A DNA stretch of 57,531 nucleotides, taken from contig JANWVV010000028.1 of NCBI GenBank assembly GCA_025055795.1, positions 1 to 57,531 on the forward strand, in the 5' to 3' direction. Origin of the DNA: Gemmataceae bacterium (GTDB lineage: Bacteria; Planctomycetota; Planctomycetia; Gemmatales; Gemmataceae). Positions 38,490 through 48,197 of the stretch are shown here, piece after piece. Below the pieces are notes generated by a model. That model was not told the DNA's origin, ran no database searches, and saw only the letters and a list, made by a program, of their open reading frames with translations. Numbering within the stretch: the first letter of the stretch is position 1; every line of letters begins with the position of its first letter. The translations under genes were made by a program, and so were the position numbers.

Positions 38490-39677
38490 TCAGTCGATAT
38501 TGACGACTTCGCCACCACTGCGAGTGCCCATGGCCCGCCACACGTTGACATCGATGCTGTCACGGATGAAGCGGACGCTGCCATCGGCCATAGCGGCGTT
38601 AACTCCGCCGGGGTGACGGCTGCGAGCGGCCGCAAAAGTGTTGCCATCGGCCTGATTCTGTACACAAGCTCGTTTCCACGGATCGTTGGGCGGGATAGCA
38701 CTTTCGCACGAGATGATAGTGTCCGGAATGGAGCTGTTGGGCGGAGTAAAGGTAGTGAAGAGGTTGCCACCAGCGGCGGGAAGCAGGACACAGCCACGCA
38801 TGTCCCGATTCCGGCCAGCGGGACTGGTGGTCGTAGCTGAGAGGGTAGCGGCATCATAAGGCAAAACCTCGCTGAACATGACGGTGTTGGAGGCCCCGTC
38901 GGTGACTTGGACAATGCGGACACCCTTGCCCGTACCGAGCCGTTGCTGCCAGGGCCATTTGGGTACCTGTACCAAGCCGAAAACACCGCTGGCCGAGGTT
39001 CCGCCGAACTGGGCGGCATCACCAAATGTACCTCCCCCCCAGCAGCCGACGTAGTTCCCCTTCATCAGGTTTTCTAAACTCAAGTTATTGAAGTGGACTT
39101 CCGGATCATGGCCGGAACTGGGACAGTTGAGAATTTTCTTGGACAGCGTAGATTGGAAATCAATGTCGGCGCGGCGGTAAGGGACACCGTCCCAGTTATC
39201 GGCTGGGTTTGCCTGATCAGCGCCAGCTCCTTCCGACAGGAAGGCCGGTTCGATCCGAGTGGTCAGGGCCACTTGTTCAATCTCGGCTAGGATGTGCAAA
39301 GGCCAACTGGGACCATAACAGCGGGTGCCACACATCGGTGAGGCACTTGCGTTACCCCAAACCAGCCACAGCGGCGGCTCGCACGGTGCTGGTGTGCCAC
39401 TGCCGGGTACCGGATTGGGATTGCCGCCGGAGTCGAAGGGAGCGTTCGACTGTTGCGCCTGAAGAATCCGCGGCAAACCGGGCGGAAACGATCCTGTCGC
39501 ACTCTCATAATTGTGACAGGCCAAAGCCACCTGCTTCAGATTATTTTGACATTGCATCCGGGCGGCTGCCTCCCGTACCTTCTGCACCGCTGGTAGCAGC
39601 AGCCCGATCAACACTGCAATAATCGCAATAACCACTAACAGCTCGATCAAGGTAAAGGCTAGCCGACGCCGAGACAT
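38490..39677 (-). CDS. DUF1559 prepilin-like protein
   Basis: 395 residues from the ATG at 39677, chosen for GGGAGTGG five bases upstream; an ATG at 39692 lacks a site. It begins [16 protein letters not shown], a short prepilin leader cut before Phe. The position before Phe is Ala instead of the usual Gly. A typical [20 protein letters not shown] helix follows, and near the end [17 protein letters not shown], the DUF1559 C-terminal motif. Same architecture as the copy at 6587-7714, but with a normal short leader. Likely a substrate of the prepilin peptidase in this window. Confidence 0.9.
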   Translation of the reverse strand: MSRRRLAFTLIELLVVIAIIAVLIGLLLPAVQKVREAAARMQCQNNLKQVALACHNYESATGSFPPGLPRILQAQQSNAPFDSGGNPNPVPGSGTPAPCEPPLWLVWGNASASPMCGTRCYGPSWPLHILAEIEQVALTTRIEPAFLSEGAGADQANPADNWDGVPYRRADIDFQSTLSKKILNCPSSGHDPEVHFNNLSLENLMKGNYVGCWGGGTFGDAAQFGGTSASGVFGLVQVPKWPWQQRLGTGKGVRIVQVTDGASNTVMFSEVLPYDAATLSATTTSPAGRNRDMRGCVLLPAAGGNLFTTFTPPNSSIPDTIISCESAIPPNDPWKRACVQNQADGNTFAAARSRHPGGVNAAMADGSVRFIRDSIDVNVWRAMGTRSGGEVVNID

Positions 39678-40183
39678 CAGAGCCACTCCCATTGAAGAAA
39701 GTTCTGAGACCTGAAACGATTAATTCATGACGCAGTCATAGCTAGGTGAACGAGATGTGATTGCAGTTATGCGAGTGCGAAAAAATCATGAAACCATATA
39801 AGCCTATAACGGAAGTCAGCTCAAAAGCTGCGATCTAGAGACACAATAAGTCAAACATTAAATCTTTCTGAGAAGACCTCCTGATTCACTCCACAACAAC
39901 AGACGGCAACGAGATTGTTCCCTGTTTGTTCCTAACAGGGCTGTAACCTGCCAAGGATGACAGGATGGTAGCTTAGTTGCGTGTTGTTGATTCCAGGTCT
40001 AGTCGATGGTTCCTAGGGGAATGGACAGGTGGGATGGGAAAGTCTGAGTTCTAATCCTAAATCAATCAATGTAGTGCAACATGGAGGTGATCGGCGTACC
40101 GTCAATTGCGATTGGCAGTGACGGGACGGGTGTGATACCCTGGGGCACTGTTTGTAAACGGCTACTGCCCGGCGAGGACGATC
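39678..40183. other. divergent gap upstream of rmlB
   Basis: Contains the hairpin at 39920-39940. The segment 39720-39860 is AT-rich and likely holds the promoter of the DUF1559 gene. No coding sequence seen. Confidence 0.4.
39920..39940. repeat. perfect 7-bp hairpin
   Basis: CCCTGTT pairs with AACAGGG around a seven-base loop. It lies between two divergent genes. There is no T tract; it could be an operator or an RNA element of a 5' leader. Confidence 0.35.
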
Positions 40184-41230
40184 ATGACGGTCATACTGGT
40201 GACAGGCGGATGTGGCTTTATCGGCTCGAACCTGGTCCGCTATCTGCTAGAGGTCGAGCCTGAGGCGCGGATCGTCAATCTGGACGCTCTGACGTATGCC
40301 GGCAACCTGGCCAACCTGGCCGACGTGGCAGCACACCCCCGTTACCAATTTGTCCGCGGCGACGTGGCCGATCGCCAGCAGGTCTGGGAGGTAATGCGGC
40401 TTGGGGTAACCGACGTTTTCCACCTGGCGGCCGAAAGCCACGTGGATCGCAGCATTCACGATGCCACGCCTTTTGTCCGCACGAATGTGCTGGGCACCCA
40501 GGTATTGCTCGATGCTGCCCGCGCTTTTGGGGTGCGGCGCTTCGTCCAGGTTTCTACCGACGAAGTCTATGGTTCATTGGGGCCCACCGGTGCCTTTACC
40601 GAAGAATCCCCCTTGCAGCCCAACAGTCCGTATGCGGCCAGCAAGGCAGGGGCCGACCTGCTGGTCCGGGCTTACCACCACACCTTTGGCGTACCTGCCC
40701 TGATTACCCGCTGCTCCAACAACTACGGTCCCTACCAATTCCCGGAAAAACTCATCCCCTTGTTCATCACCAACCTGTTGCAGGATGAGCCCGTGCCGGT
40801 CTACGGCGATGGCCTGCAGGTGCGGGATTGGATCCACGTCCGCGATCACTGCCGCGGATTGCACCTGGCCTGGAAGAAAGGCCAGCCTGGAGAAGTGTAC
40901 AATTTTGGTGGAAAGTGCGAACTATCTAATCTGGAGTTGACCCGCCGGCTGCTACGTCTGCTTGGCAAGCCGGAGTCACTCATCCGCTTTGTGCCGGACC
41001 GCCCGGGGCACGATCGCCGCTATGCCATGGACTGCAGCAAAGCGCAACGGGAATTGGGCTGGTCACCCCTGATCCCCTTCGAGCAAGGACTGCTCGAGAC
41101 CATCCGCTGGTATCAGGAGCACACGGAGTGGGTCGCCGCGGTGCGCAACAAGGAGTACATGAATTACTATCAGCGGCAGTACGGAACTTTACGGGCGGCC
41201 ACGACCTCGACAAGGCTGGCCGCCCGCTAA
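40184..41230 (+). CDS. rmlB: dTDP-glucose 4,6-dehydratase
   Basis: 348 residues. It makes dTDP-4-keto-6-deoxyglucose on the way to dTDP-rhamnose. It is an extended SDR protein: TGGCGFIG (NAD loop), DALTYAGN, STDEVYG (catalytic Thr-Asp-Glu) and YAASKAG (Tyr-x3-Lys). RCSNNYGPYQFPEKLIP is specific for this enzyme. rmlA follows after 21 bases, so the two form an operon; rmlC and rmlD are not seen here. Confidence 0.95.
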   Translation: MTVILVTGGCGFIGSNLVRYLLEVEPEARIVNLDALTYAGNLANLADVAAHPRYQFVRGDVADRQQVWEVMRLGVTDVFHLAAESHVDRSIHDATPFVRTNVLGTQVLLDAARAFGVRRFVQVSTDEVYGSLGPTGAFTEESPLQPNSPYAASKAGADLLVRAYHHTFGVPALITRCSNNYGPYQFPEKLIPLFITNLLQDEPVPVYGDGLQVRDWIHVRDHCRGLHLAWKKGQPGEVYNFGGKCELSNLELTRRLLRLLGKPESLIRFVPDRPGHDRRYAMDCSKAQRELGWSPLIPFEQGLLETIRWYQEHTEWVAAVRNKEYMNYYQRQYGTLRAATTSTRLAAR

Positions 41231-41251
41231 CGCTGGGACATTGAGGAACAT

Positions 41252-41980
41252 ATGTCGCTCCGCGGCGTCATTCTGGCCGGCGGCAAAGGCACCCGCATGG
41301 GGGAGCTGACCAAGGTCACCAATAAACATCTGCTGCCCGTTGGCCCTTGGCCGATGGTCTACTACCCTTTGAAAAAACTGACCGGTGCCGGCATCGAGGA
41401 AATCCTGCTGGTCTCCGGAACGGAGCACATGGGCGATTTCGTGGAGTTGCTCGGCTCCGGCCGCCACTTCGGCTGCCGCCTGACCTACCGGGTGCAAGAC
41501 GAAGCCGGCGGCATCGCCCAGGCCTTGGGCCTGGCTGAACATTTCTGCATTGGCAGTCGAGCCTGCGTGTTGCTGGGCGATAACATCTTCCGCGATCCGC
41601 TGGTACCCATTCTGGAACTGGCCAACAGCCGACCCGACTGGGCCTGGATCGGCCTGAAAGAAGTACCCGACCCCCAGCGCTATGGCGTGGCCACCCTCCA
41701 CAACGACCGCATCGTAGCCATCGAGGAAAAACCGGCCCAGCCGGCCAGCCCTTACGCCGTCGTTGGCATCTACATCTACCCACCCGACGTCTTCGGCATC
41801 ATCAAAACACTCAAGCCGAGTGCTCGGGGTGAACTGGAGATCACCGACGTCAACAACCATTATCTTCGTCAGGGCCGCTTGGGGCATTTCTTCCTGGAAG
41901 GGTACTGGACCGACGCGGGCACCCTGGATTCGTTGGACTACGCCAATCATCTGGTCCGTCAGGAGCCCCCACGCTTCTGA
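41252..41980 (+). CDS. rmlA: glucose-1-phosphate thymidylyltransferase (short form)
   Basis: 242 residues, shorter than the usual 290. It makes dTDP-glucose, the substrate of RmlB. Motifs: ILAGGKGTRMGELT (nucleotide loop), NKHLLPVGPWPMVYYPL, LGDNIF, a PQRYGVA segment and IEEKPAQPASPYAVVG, then GYWTDAGTLDSL. It ends after the sugar-binding part, without the C-terminal helices of the tetrameric long form, which is seen in many planctomycete and archaeal members. It is the second gene of the rmlBA pair. Confidence 0.93.
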   Translation: MSLRGVILAGGKGTRMGELTKVTNKHLLPVGPWPMVYYPLKKLTGAGIEEILLVSGTEHMGDFVELLGSGRHFGCRLTYRVQDEAGGIAQALGLAEHFCIGSRACVLLGDNIFRDPLVPILELANSRPDWAWIGLKEVPDPQRYGVATLHNDRIVAIEEKPAQPASPYAVVGIYIYPPDVFGIIKTLKPSARGELEITDVNNHYLRQGRLGHFFLEGYWTDAGTLDSLDYANHLVRQEPPRF

Positions 41981-41996
41981 AAATTTCGATTTTTTT
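41980..41996 (+). terminator. weak intrinsic terminator after rmlA
   Basis: AAAAT, a TTCG loop and ATTTT, followed by TTT, overlap the rmlA stop codon. The stem is only A/T, so the strength is doubtful. Confidence 0.3.
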
Positions 41997-42318
41997 GCGA
42001 GTTATAAATTAGGCTCCAAACGATGAGTTACTCAAAGTGCGTGTCGCGTACCCGCCAGATCCGATAAAGACGCACCATTATATGATAATATGGAACGCCG
42101 CATGGATGACGGTTTTGCAGCCGTTTTGTCGTTGGTACCAGTGAGCCAAAGATAATCAGTCATTTGCTTTCCCGACAAATGGCCCTTGGCATTCGCCACA
42201 TATCTTGAATGACACCTATTGGAATAAATCCGGTGATATCCTCAGTGGGCTTAAGCCAAGTGTAGAAAGTTTATCGAACTGACCGGCGGTTTGATTAAGA
42301 TACTTCAAGATACTTCCC
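41997..42318. other. AT-rich gap
   Basis: No coding sequence, RNA gene or clear repeat seen. Confidence 0.4.
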
Positions 42319-42654
42319 ATGGCCTGGTACCGCTGCTTGATCTGCGGTGAGAATTTTCCTGGTTCACTGATCGGTGTTGAGGGGTGGGTAGGATTCTATA
42401 CCGTGCGGTTCGTTGAGGCGAGGTGCGCCGAGTTAGCTGAGAGGTTGGTACTCCAGCAATTGCGGAGCGAACTTGTACCGCCACTTGGATACACACCGAG
42501 CAAGCAGGAACGCGTCTACATCGAGCAACTTGAGATAGTCGAGGCAGGTCAGGTGCCGGCACGCCAACAGGGCTTTGTCTGGTATCTGATGGAGTCCGCG
42601 CTCACCAATTCCAACGGAACCTCCGACCCAGCGGTTGATGAGCCAACTCATTAA
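42319..42654 (+). CDS. conserved small protein of unknown function
   Basis: 111 residues. The N-terminal part reads like a family I have seen in planctomycetes: a YRCLICGENFPG strand with the GENF motif, then VGFYTVRFVEA and a helix ARCAELAERL. The cysteines of YRCLIC are in place of the usual Arg-Ile. The rest is helical and polar. The ribosome site is weak. No function known. Confidence 0.6.
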   Translation: MAWYRCLICGENFPGSLIGVEGWVGFYTVRFVEARCAELAERLVLQQLRSELVPPLGYTPSKQERVYIEQLEIVEAGQVPARQQGFVWYLMESALTNSNGTSDPAVDEPTH

Positions 42655-42843
42655 GTCAAGTCTGCAACTCCACTAAGTCAGGTTTGCAACCATAATACTG
42701 GCATAATTTTCTTTAGCACAAAATTGTGTCAGAATTTTCTAGTACAGGCTTGCGAAAATTTGATAAATTGGAACAAATCTGCCACGGGCACCGGCGAACT
42801 ACCCCAAGGAATGGACGACTGGGCAATGAAGGGAGGCTCCGTC

Positions 42844-43242
42844 ATGCTAGCTTGGGACCGAACGGGGCGAACGATTCTGCTTTTGGGCTGTGTGTCACTT
42901 GTTTTGCTAACCGGATGTGGTGGGGTAGCCAAGCTGGCTGGCGCCGCTGGACGAGGCGCACGCACGGCAGGCGGTGCTGCCTCCAAGGTGGCGTCTTCTG
43001 GTCATCATGTGGTGGTGCCGGCCAAGCCTGTTCCTGTTCCCCATACCATTCCGGAGCCGCCCCCCTTAACCTCTCACCCGAAGCCGCCGGGCCAGACTCA
43101 AAAAGGATCGGACAATACCCTTGGTGGACATCTTGGCCAACAGCTTTTTGAAAAGGGCCTCGACCTAGGGACCGAGTTGCTCGACACAGGCAAAACGGAC
43201 AAAGATGATAGTTCATCTCGGACAAAAGCATCGAAGCGTTGA
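42844..43242 (+). CDS. small lipoprotein, low complexity
   Basis: 132 residues from the ATG at 42844, chosen for AGGGAGG seven bases upstream. Residues 6-22 are hydrophobic and end in LLTGC, a clear lipobox. The mature chain is Gly/Ala-rich (GGVAKLAGAAGRGARTAGGA), then Pro/Val-rich, then a polar tail with Lys, Asp and Ser. It probably spans or coats the envelope. No homology recognised. It lies just upstream of the phosphatase gene on the same strand. Confidence 0.7.
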   Translation: MLAWDRTGRTILLLGCVSLVLLTGCGGVAKLAGAAGRGARTAGGAASKVASSGHHVVVPAKPVPVPHTIPEPPPLTSHPKPPGQTQKGSDNTLGGHLGQQLFEKGLDLGTELLDTGKTDKDDSSSRTKASKR

Positions 43243-43299
43243 AAAATCTCACTCGAATTCGGGTTAGGGATGCGATGTTGATCAGTTGCTCAGGTCAGA

Positions 43300-44053
43300 A
43301 TGCAACGGCCCCATCTCGGCTACACCTTTACCTTGCTGGTTTTGGCGGTGCTCAGCGGAATGGTGGCGGTGGCCGCGTGGGCGGAGTCGCGATGGCTTGC
43401 GGCTGTGTGCGGGTATGTGTCGGTATCCTTGGGGCTGCTCGCGACCGCTTACGCCGGGGCCGGTCCATCGCTACTATTGAAACGCCCCACGGGGTATCAT
43501 GCGCCGCTGGCCTGGATGCTGTTTGCACCGTACTTCCTGTTCAGCCGCGTGATGGCATGGGCGTATCGCCGCCTGTCGCGGGAACCGGCGTATGCTCAGG
43601 TGGTTCCCAATCTGTTTTTTGGTCGCCGGCTAACATTGCGTGAGGGGATGGCTACGGGCTGGGATGCGGTGCTGGATCTGGCGGTGGAATTGCCAGCAGC
43701 GTGGGTGCCCTCCCGCTATTACTCGCTGCCGGTCCTGGATGGCACAGCTCCGACTGCAGAGCAGTTACATCAGGCTGTCGTCTGGATAGCAGAAGCACTG
43801 CCGGCTGGCCCGGTTTATGTCCACTGTGCCCTTGGGCACGGCCGGAGCGCCTGCGTTGTGATCGCGTACTTGTTGTCGACGGGAAGGCTAAGGGACAGTG
43901 GGCGAAGGCGTCCGGCTGCTGCAGACGTTACGGCCTCGGGTACGCCTGGATCCGGCCCAACGAAAACTGCTCCGCAGCTGGACGCTGCCTGTTCACTTAG
44001 TCAGGACCACGGCCGACGTACCCGCTGCCCAAGCGGAACAGCCGGATCGCTAA
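43300..44053 (+). pseudogene. membrane-anchored dual-specificity phosphatase, frameshifted
   Basis: Residues 1-95 contain three membrane segments (LGYTFTLLVLAVLSGMVAVA and others). A dual-specificity phosphatase domain follows, with NLFFGRRLT, DAVLDLAVELPA and the P-loop VYVHCALGHGRSACV: Cys176, with Arg182 and Ser183. After YLLSTGRL (about 43890) the frame changes. The straight reading loses similarity and runs to 44223. Dropping one base in CTAAGGGAC gives GTVGEGVRLLQTLRPRV, then LDPAQRKLLRSW and a stop at 44051-44053, as in intact family members. So a one-base insertion is likely at 43888-43896, either real or a sequencing error. The active site is upstream of the shift. It may dephosphorylate a protein or a lipid at the membrane. 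Confidence 0.7.
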
Positions 44054-44254
44054 CCAGCTTTCCGTGTCGTCGATGCCGCAGCAAAAGACCACACAGAGTC
44101 ATCGATCCACAAGCTTTTTGTTCTACAGACAGTGTTTCTACCCGAAGAGTCGGACCTGGCACGCACGGCTTGCGGACAAGGCGGACGATCATCGCTTGTT
44201 CGGCCCTGATACCCCCTTGGTGAAGAACCGAGGGGGGAGATACGTAAAGACAAT

Positions 44255-44279
44255 TTTCCCCAGAGATAGACAGGGGAAA
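44255..44279. repeat. hairpin upstream of the dehydrogenase operon
   Basis: TTTCCCC (44255-44261) pairs with GGGGAAA (44273-44279) around an 11-base loop. It lies just before the TATAAT at 44299 and could be an operator, or the terminator of the preceding gene. Confidence 0.35.
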
Positions 44280-44298
44280 CGGGACAAGGGCGGTATGG

Positions 44299-44304
44299 TA
44301 TAAT
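44299..44304 (+). promoter_or_regulatory. extended -10 promoter candidate of the 2-oxo acid dehydrogenase operon
   Basis: TGG precedes TATAAT, giving an extended -10 element (TGnTATAAT). No clear -35 is visible. It lies about 200 bases before the E1 alpha start. Confidence 0.45.
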
Positions 44305-44501
44305 GGGGGTAGAAAGCTGTTGAGGGACGCCAGGGGACTTGACGCCGGGGCAGCGGCAGGCCATACTGACACATCCCCAGGCAGCCTGGCAGTGCTGGCG
44401 AGAAGATAGAGGGAGAATGTCCCGATGTAGGATGAGCTAGGCGATTGAGCAGGTCACGGGGCCGTCCGCACGATCCCGGAAACTCGGGGAGGGTGGTAGT
44501 C

Positions 44502-45662
44502 ATGCCCGAGATGCACTACGAAGAGGATCAGCCCGAACTGCCGGAAGGGCTGAAGCGGCGGCCCACAGGGGTTGCCGCACCTGCCGTTATCCGCTCCGGC
44601 CGCGAGGTCATTTCTGCCGAACTAGCACTGACGATCTATCGCCAGATGGTCCGGACCCGGGCCCTGGAAGAACGCAGCATCAAGATGTCCAAATCGGGGG
44701 AGGCCTATTTCTGGATCGGTGGCCCGGGGGAAGAAGCGGTCAACGTCTGCCTGGGTTTGCAAGTCCATAAGGGTCAGGGACCTGCCTACGACTATCTGCA
44801 CCTGCACTACCGCAACGCCGGCGTACTTTTAGCCATGGGCATGCCCATGATTGATCATGTACGGCAACTGGCCATGCGCTGGACCGACCCTCATTCGCGT
44901 GGCCGTAACTTCGTTGGCCACTATGCCGTCAAGCGCTGGAACGTGGTACCGGTCACCAGCGTCATCGAGGTACAGTTTGCCATGGCCCCCGGCACCGCCC
45001 TGATGCAAAAGCGGCATGGCCAGAAATATCCCCACGAAAACGAAGGGATTACCATCGTCGTGGGGGGTGAAGCCGGTACGGCCGAGGGCGACTTCGAGAC
45101 CTGTCTGAACTGGAGCACCCGGCCGGGCAACGAACTGCCGGTGCTGATGATCGTGACTAACAACCGTTTCGGTATTTCCACTGATTTTACCACGGTAAGT
45201 GCCGAAAAGTGCGTGGCGGACCGGGCCCTGCCCTACGGCATCCGGGCGGAAACCATCGATGGCAACGACCCGGTCATCGTCTGGAATGCCCTGGACCGGG
45301 CCATGCGCTACTGCCGACGGGAGCGACGGCCGTTTTTGCTGGAAACGCTGGTGTCCCGCCTGCACGGTCACTCTTCCTCCAGCGGGGCGCAACGGGACTG
45401 GAAGCAGCCGGATCCGTTGCAACTATTCGAGGAAAAACTGCTGGAATGCGGGGCCCTGGACCCCGCCACGGTAGAACAGTTGTGGCAGGAAGCGCGGACC
45501 GAAGCGGAAGCCGCTGTGGCCGCCGCCTTGCGAGAACCGGAACCCCGGCCCGACGACGTCTACCGCTTCACCTACGCTCCCAGCCCCGTCGACGTCATCT
45601 ATCCGGACGACTATACCGGTCTGCCCGGAGCGGCACACACGCAACACCCTTTGCCTTCTTGA
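44502..45662 (+). CDS. 2-oxo acid dehydrogenase E1 component, alpha subunit
   Basis: 386 residues from the ATG at 44502, chosen for GGGAGGGTGG upstream. It belongs to the thiamine-diphosphate E1 alpha family (pyruvate or branched-chain 2-oxo acids): YRQMVRTRALEER at the start, FWIGGPGEEAVNV, YDYLHLHYRN and the cofactor segment IVVGGEAGTAEGDF, ending in VTNNRFGIST. Family members have G-D-G at the position of GEA here, so a Mg ligand Asp is replaced by Glu. The order E1 alpha, E1 beta, E2 within one operon matches branched-chain dehydrogenase loci; the substrate is not certain. E3 is not in the window. Confidence 0.9.
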   Translation: MPEMHYEEDQPELPEGLKRRPTGVAAPAVIRSGREVISAELALTIYRQMVRTRALEERSIKMSKSGEAYFWIGGPGEEAVNVCLGLQVHKGQGPAYDYLHLHYRNAGVLLAMGMPMIDHVRQLAMRWTDPHSRGRNFVGHYAVKRWNVVPVTSVIEVQFAMAPGTALMQKRHGQKYPHENEGITIVVGGEAGTAEGDFETCLNWSTRPGNELPVLMIVTNNRFGISTDFTTVSAEKCVADRALPYGIRAETIDGNDPVIVWNALDRAMRYCRRERRPFLLETLVSRLHGHSSSSGAQRDWKQPDPLQLFEEKLLECGALDPATVEQLWQEARTEAEAAVAAALREPEPRPDDVYRFTYAPSPVDVIYPDDYTGLPGAAHTQHPLPS

Positions 45663-45713
45663 AACGTTGGCCTGCTGCCCGGGATACCCCGTCCTCAGCC
45701 GGAGCTGACGCCC

Positions 45714-46772
45714 ATGGCAACGATGGCTCAGGCCGTGCGGCTGGCGCTGCACTATGGCGAAGAACACCTCGGTGTCACCGACATTTTCGGCGAAGACGTC
45801 GGGCCGCCCTTGGGAGGGGTTTTCACCGTCACCCAGGGCTTGAAAACCGCCTGGAACACCCCACTGGATGAACGCGGCATCATCGGCACGGCCATGGGCA
45901 TCGCCTATGCCGGCGGCCGACCCGTCTGCGAAATCCAGTTTTGCGACTACGCCTTCAACGTGCTGGACCTGCTCAAAATTGCCGGTAATCAACGCTGGGC
46001 CAGTGGGGGCGAATTCGACATGCCCATCGTGGTCATGACACCCACCGGCGCCGGTATCCGCGGTAGCATCTACCATTCCCACTCTTTCGACAGTTGGGGC
46101 GTCCGGCTGCCGGGCTGGAAAATCGTCATGCCCTCCAATCCGCTGGATGCCTACGGCCTGATGCTAGCGGCCATCATCGATCCTAATCCCGTGCTGTATC
46201 TATTGCCCAAGGCTTTGCTGCGGGTCCGCGGCGACCGCCTTATCCCCGGTGAACCCGAAGATCCCGACGTGCTCTCCCGCATGATCGACGCACCCATTGG
46301 CGATCGCTCCCATTGGGTGCCGCAATGGCCACCGGTGCAGGAATACATCGTCCCTATCGGCAAGGCCGAACTCGTCCGCGAAGGGCCCGATGCCACCATC
46401 ATCAGCTACGGTCGGCATCTGCCCCTGTGTGTCCAGGCCGCCGACGAATTGGCTCGCCAGCAGGGCTATCGCTGCGACGTCATCGATCTGCGGAGCCTGT
46501 TCCCCTACGACTGGCCCTTGATCAGCCAGAGCGTGGCCCGGACAGGTCGTGTCCTGATTGTCAACGAGGACACCGAAGTGACCAACTTCGCCGAACATCT
46601 GCTCCGCCGGATCATCGACGAACATTTTTACGACCTGCTGGTCCGCCCCCGCACCCTGATGGGCAAACACGTACCCGGCATCGGCATGAGCCAGGTCTAC
46701 GAACGCAATAGCGTCCCGCAACTGGAAGACGTCCGGGCAGCCATCCATGCCCTGATTACGGAACCGGCCTGA
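45714..46772 (+). CDS. 2-oxo acid dehydrogenase E1 component, beta subunit
   Basis: 352 residues, 51 bases after E1 alpha. It forms the second half of the alpha2beta2 E1. Motifs: FGEDVGPPLGGVFTVT, PLDERGIIGTAMGIAYAG, EIQFCDYAF, HSHSFDSWG and the C-terminal transketolase fold with CDVIDLRSLFPYDWPLI and NEDTEVTNFAEH. Glu and Phe at the substrate pocket fit pyruvate- or branched-chain-type enzymes. Translation is probably linked with its neighbours. Confidence 0.93.
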   Translation: MATMAQAVRLALHYGEEHLGVTDIFGEDVGPPLGGVFTVTQGLKTAWNTPLDERGIIGTAMGIAYAGGRPVCEIQFCDYAFNVLDLLKIAGNQRWASGGEFDMPIVVMTPTGAGIRGSIYHSHSFDSWGVRLPGWKIVMPSNPLDAYGLMLAAIIDPNPVLYLLPKALLRVRGDRLIPGEPEDPDVLSRMIDAPIGDRSHWVPQWPPVQEYIVPIGKAELVREGPDATIISYGRHLPLCVQAADELARQQGYRCDVIDLRSLFPYDWPLISQSVARTGRVLIVNEDTEVTNFAEHLLRRIIDEHFYDLLVRPRTLMGKHVPGIGMSQVYERNSVPQLEDVRAAIHALITEPA

Positions 46773-46844
46773 GCATCCCGTCCTGACGGACAACGGTCGG
46801 CCGTCCGCCACCGACCACTCCGTCGCGCTGGTGAGAAATGTCCT

Positions 46845-48197
46845 ATGACCGACTTTGCTTTGCCCCCGGTTGGCGAAGGGTTGATTGAAGTGGAGTTGTT
46901 ACGCTGGTTGGTCCAGCCGGGGGAGACGGTGCGCCCCGGCCAAGGGCTAGCGGAAGTCATGTCCGACAAGGCCACCATGGAAGTGCCGGCGCCGTTCAGT
47001 GGCCGCATCGTGGCTCTACACGCCACACCTGGACGCAAAGTACGGGTCGGAGAGCCTCTGCTCAGTTATGAACCGGCTGAGGGTACGGTGGCTTCTGATG
47101 CCCCCCCGCTCGTGACGCCGGCGATGTCCGAGACGCGTCTTGTCCAGTCCGCCACCCCGGCTCAAGGTGCACCGGCAGAGGTCTCAGTGGCTGCCCCAAA
47201 CGCTTCGCGTCCTGCTAATACCGAGGTGTCCGGCAAGCAGGGGAACGGCCAATCGACCGCTGCGGTCCGGGTGTTGCCCCACACGTTGCCCCCGGCCGCT
47301 CCGTCAGTCCGCTTGCTGGCGCGCCGGCTGGGGCTGGATCTGACCCGCATCCGCGGCTCCGGCCCCGGCGGTCGCATCCTCCTGGACGACCTGGCCCCTT
47401 TCCTCCGTCTGCCAGGCACCGCCGCCCAAGGATCAGAACCGCCCCCCTCCCCCCCCGATACCCCTGCCTTCGACCTGGGTAAACCTGGCACCCGCTTTGC
47501 CCTCACCGGACTGCGCCGACGCATCGCCGAACACCTCGTCGCCGCCAAACGGTTCATCCCCCACTACTCCTACATCGACGAGTGCGACGTCAGCGAACTG
47601 GTCCGCCTCCGTGAACAGTTACGCGAAGCAGCGGCACAATCTGGTGTAAAATTGACCTATTTGCCGTTTATTGTCAAGGCGGTCGTCCTGGCCTTGCGTG
47701 ACGTACCGATCGTCAATAGCACTTTTGACGAACAGGCGGGCGAGGTCCACGTCCATGACCATTATCATATCGGCATCGCGGTGGCGACGGCCGCCGGCCT
47801 GATCGTGCCGGTGATCAAGGACGCGGACAAAAAGGACCTGCTGGCAATCGCCGGCGAGATCGACCGGCTCACTCAGCAGGCCCGGCAGGGCCGCATCCAC
47901 TGGCACGACCTGCAGGGCGGCACCTTCACCATCACTTCGATTGGTAACATCGGCGGTCTGATGGCCACGCCGATCATCAATCATCCGCAGGTAGCGATTG
48001 TGGGGATTGGGCGGATTGTCAAACGGCCGGTCTACGACGAACACGACCAATTGCGGCCGGCTCAGATGCTGTATTTGTCGTTTTCGTTTGACCATCGCGT
48101 CATTGATGGGGCGGTTGGGGCCGTTTTTGGCAATGCGGTGCGTCGTTACTTGCAGCAGCCGGCACGCCTGCTTCTGCCCACCCCCTCCCCCCGTTAA
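46845..48197 (+). CDS. 2-oxo acid dehydrogenase E2 acyltransferase
   Basis: 450 residues. An N-terminal lipoyl domain has Lys42 in EVMSDKATMEV, the lipoylation site. A Pro/Ala linker (about 80-150) follows, then the E1/E3-binding domain (SVRLLARRLGLDLTRIRGSG, about 150-180). The catalytic domain follows, ending in FSFDHRVIDGAVGA with catalytic His around residue 417. It transfers the acyl group from the lipoyl arm to CoA. It completes the three-gene set; dihydrolipoyl dehydrogenase must be elsewhere. One lipoyl domain is typical of branched-chain E2. Confidence 0.94.
   Translation: MTDFALPPVGEGLIEVELLRWLVQPGETVRPGQGLAEVMSDKATMEVPAPFSGRIVALHATPGRKVRVGEPLLSYEPAEGTVASDAPPLVTPAMSETRLVQSATPAQGAPAEVSVAAPNASRPANTEVSGKQGNGQSTAAVRVLPHTLPPAAPSVRLLARRLGLDLTRIRGSGPGGRILLDDLAPFLRLPGTAAQGSEPPPSPPDTPAFDLGKPGTRFALTGLRRRIAEHLVAAKRFIPHYSYIDECDVSELVRLREQLREAAAQSGVKLTYLPFIVKAVVLALRDVPIVNSTFDEQAGEVHVHDHYHIGIAVATAAGLIVPVIKDADKKDLLAIAGEIDRLTQQARQGRIHWHDLQGGTFTITSIGNIGGLMATPIINHPQVAIVGIGRIVKRPVYDEHDQLRPAQMLYLSFSFDHRVIDGAVGAVFGNAVRRYLQQPARLLLPTPSPR

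Larger units (their letters stand above)
44054..44501. other. gap before the dehydrogenase operon
   Basis: Holds the hairpin at 44255-44279 and the TATAAT at 44299-44304. The rest is a leader of about 190 bases with no protein that I can support. Confidence 0.45.
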
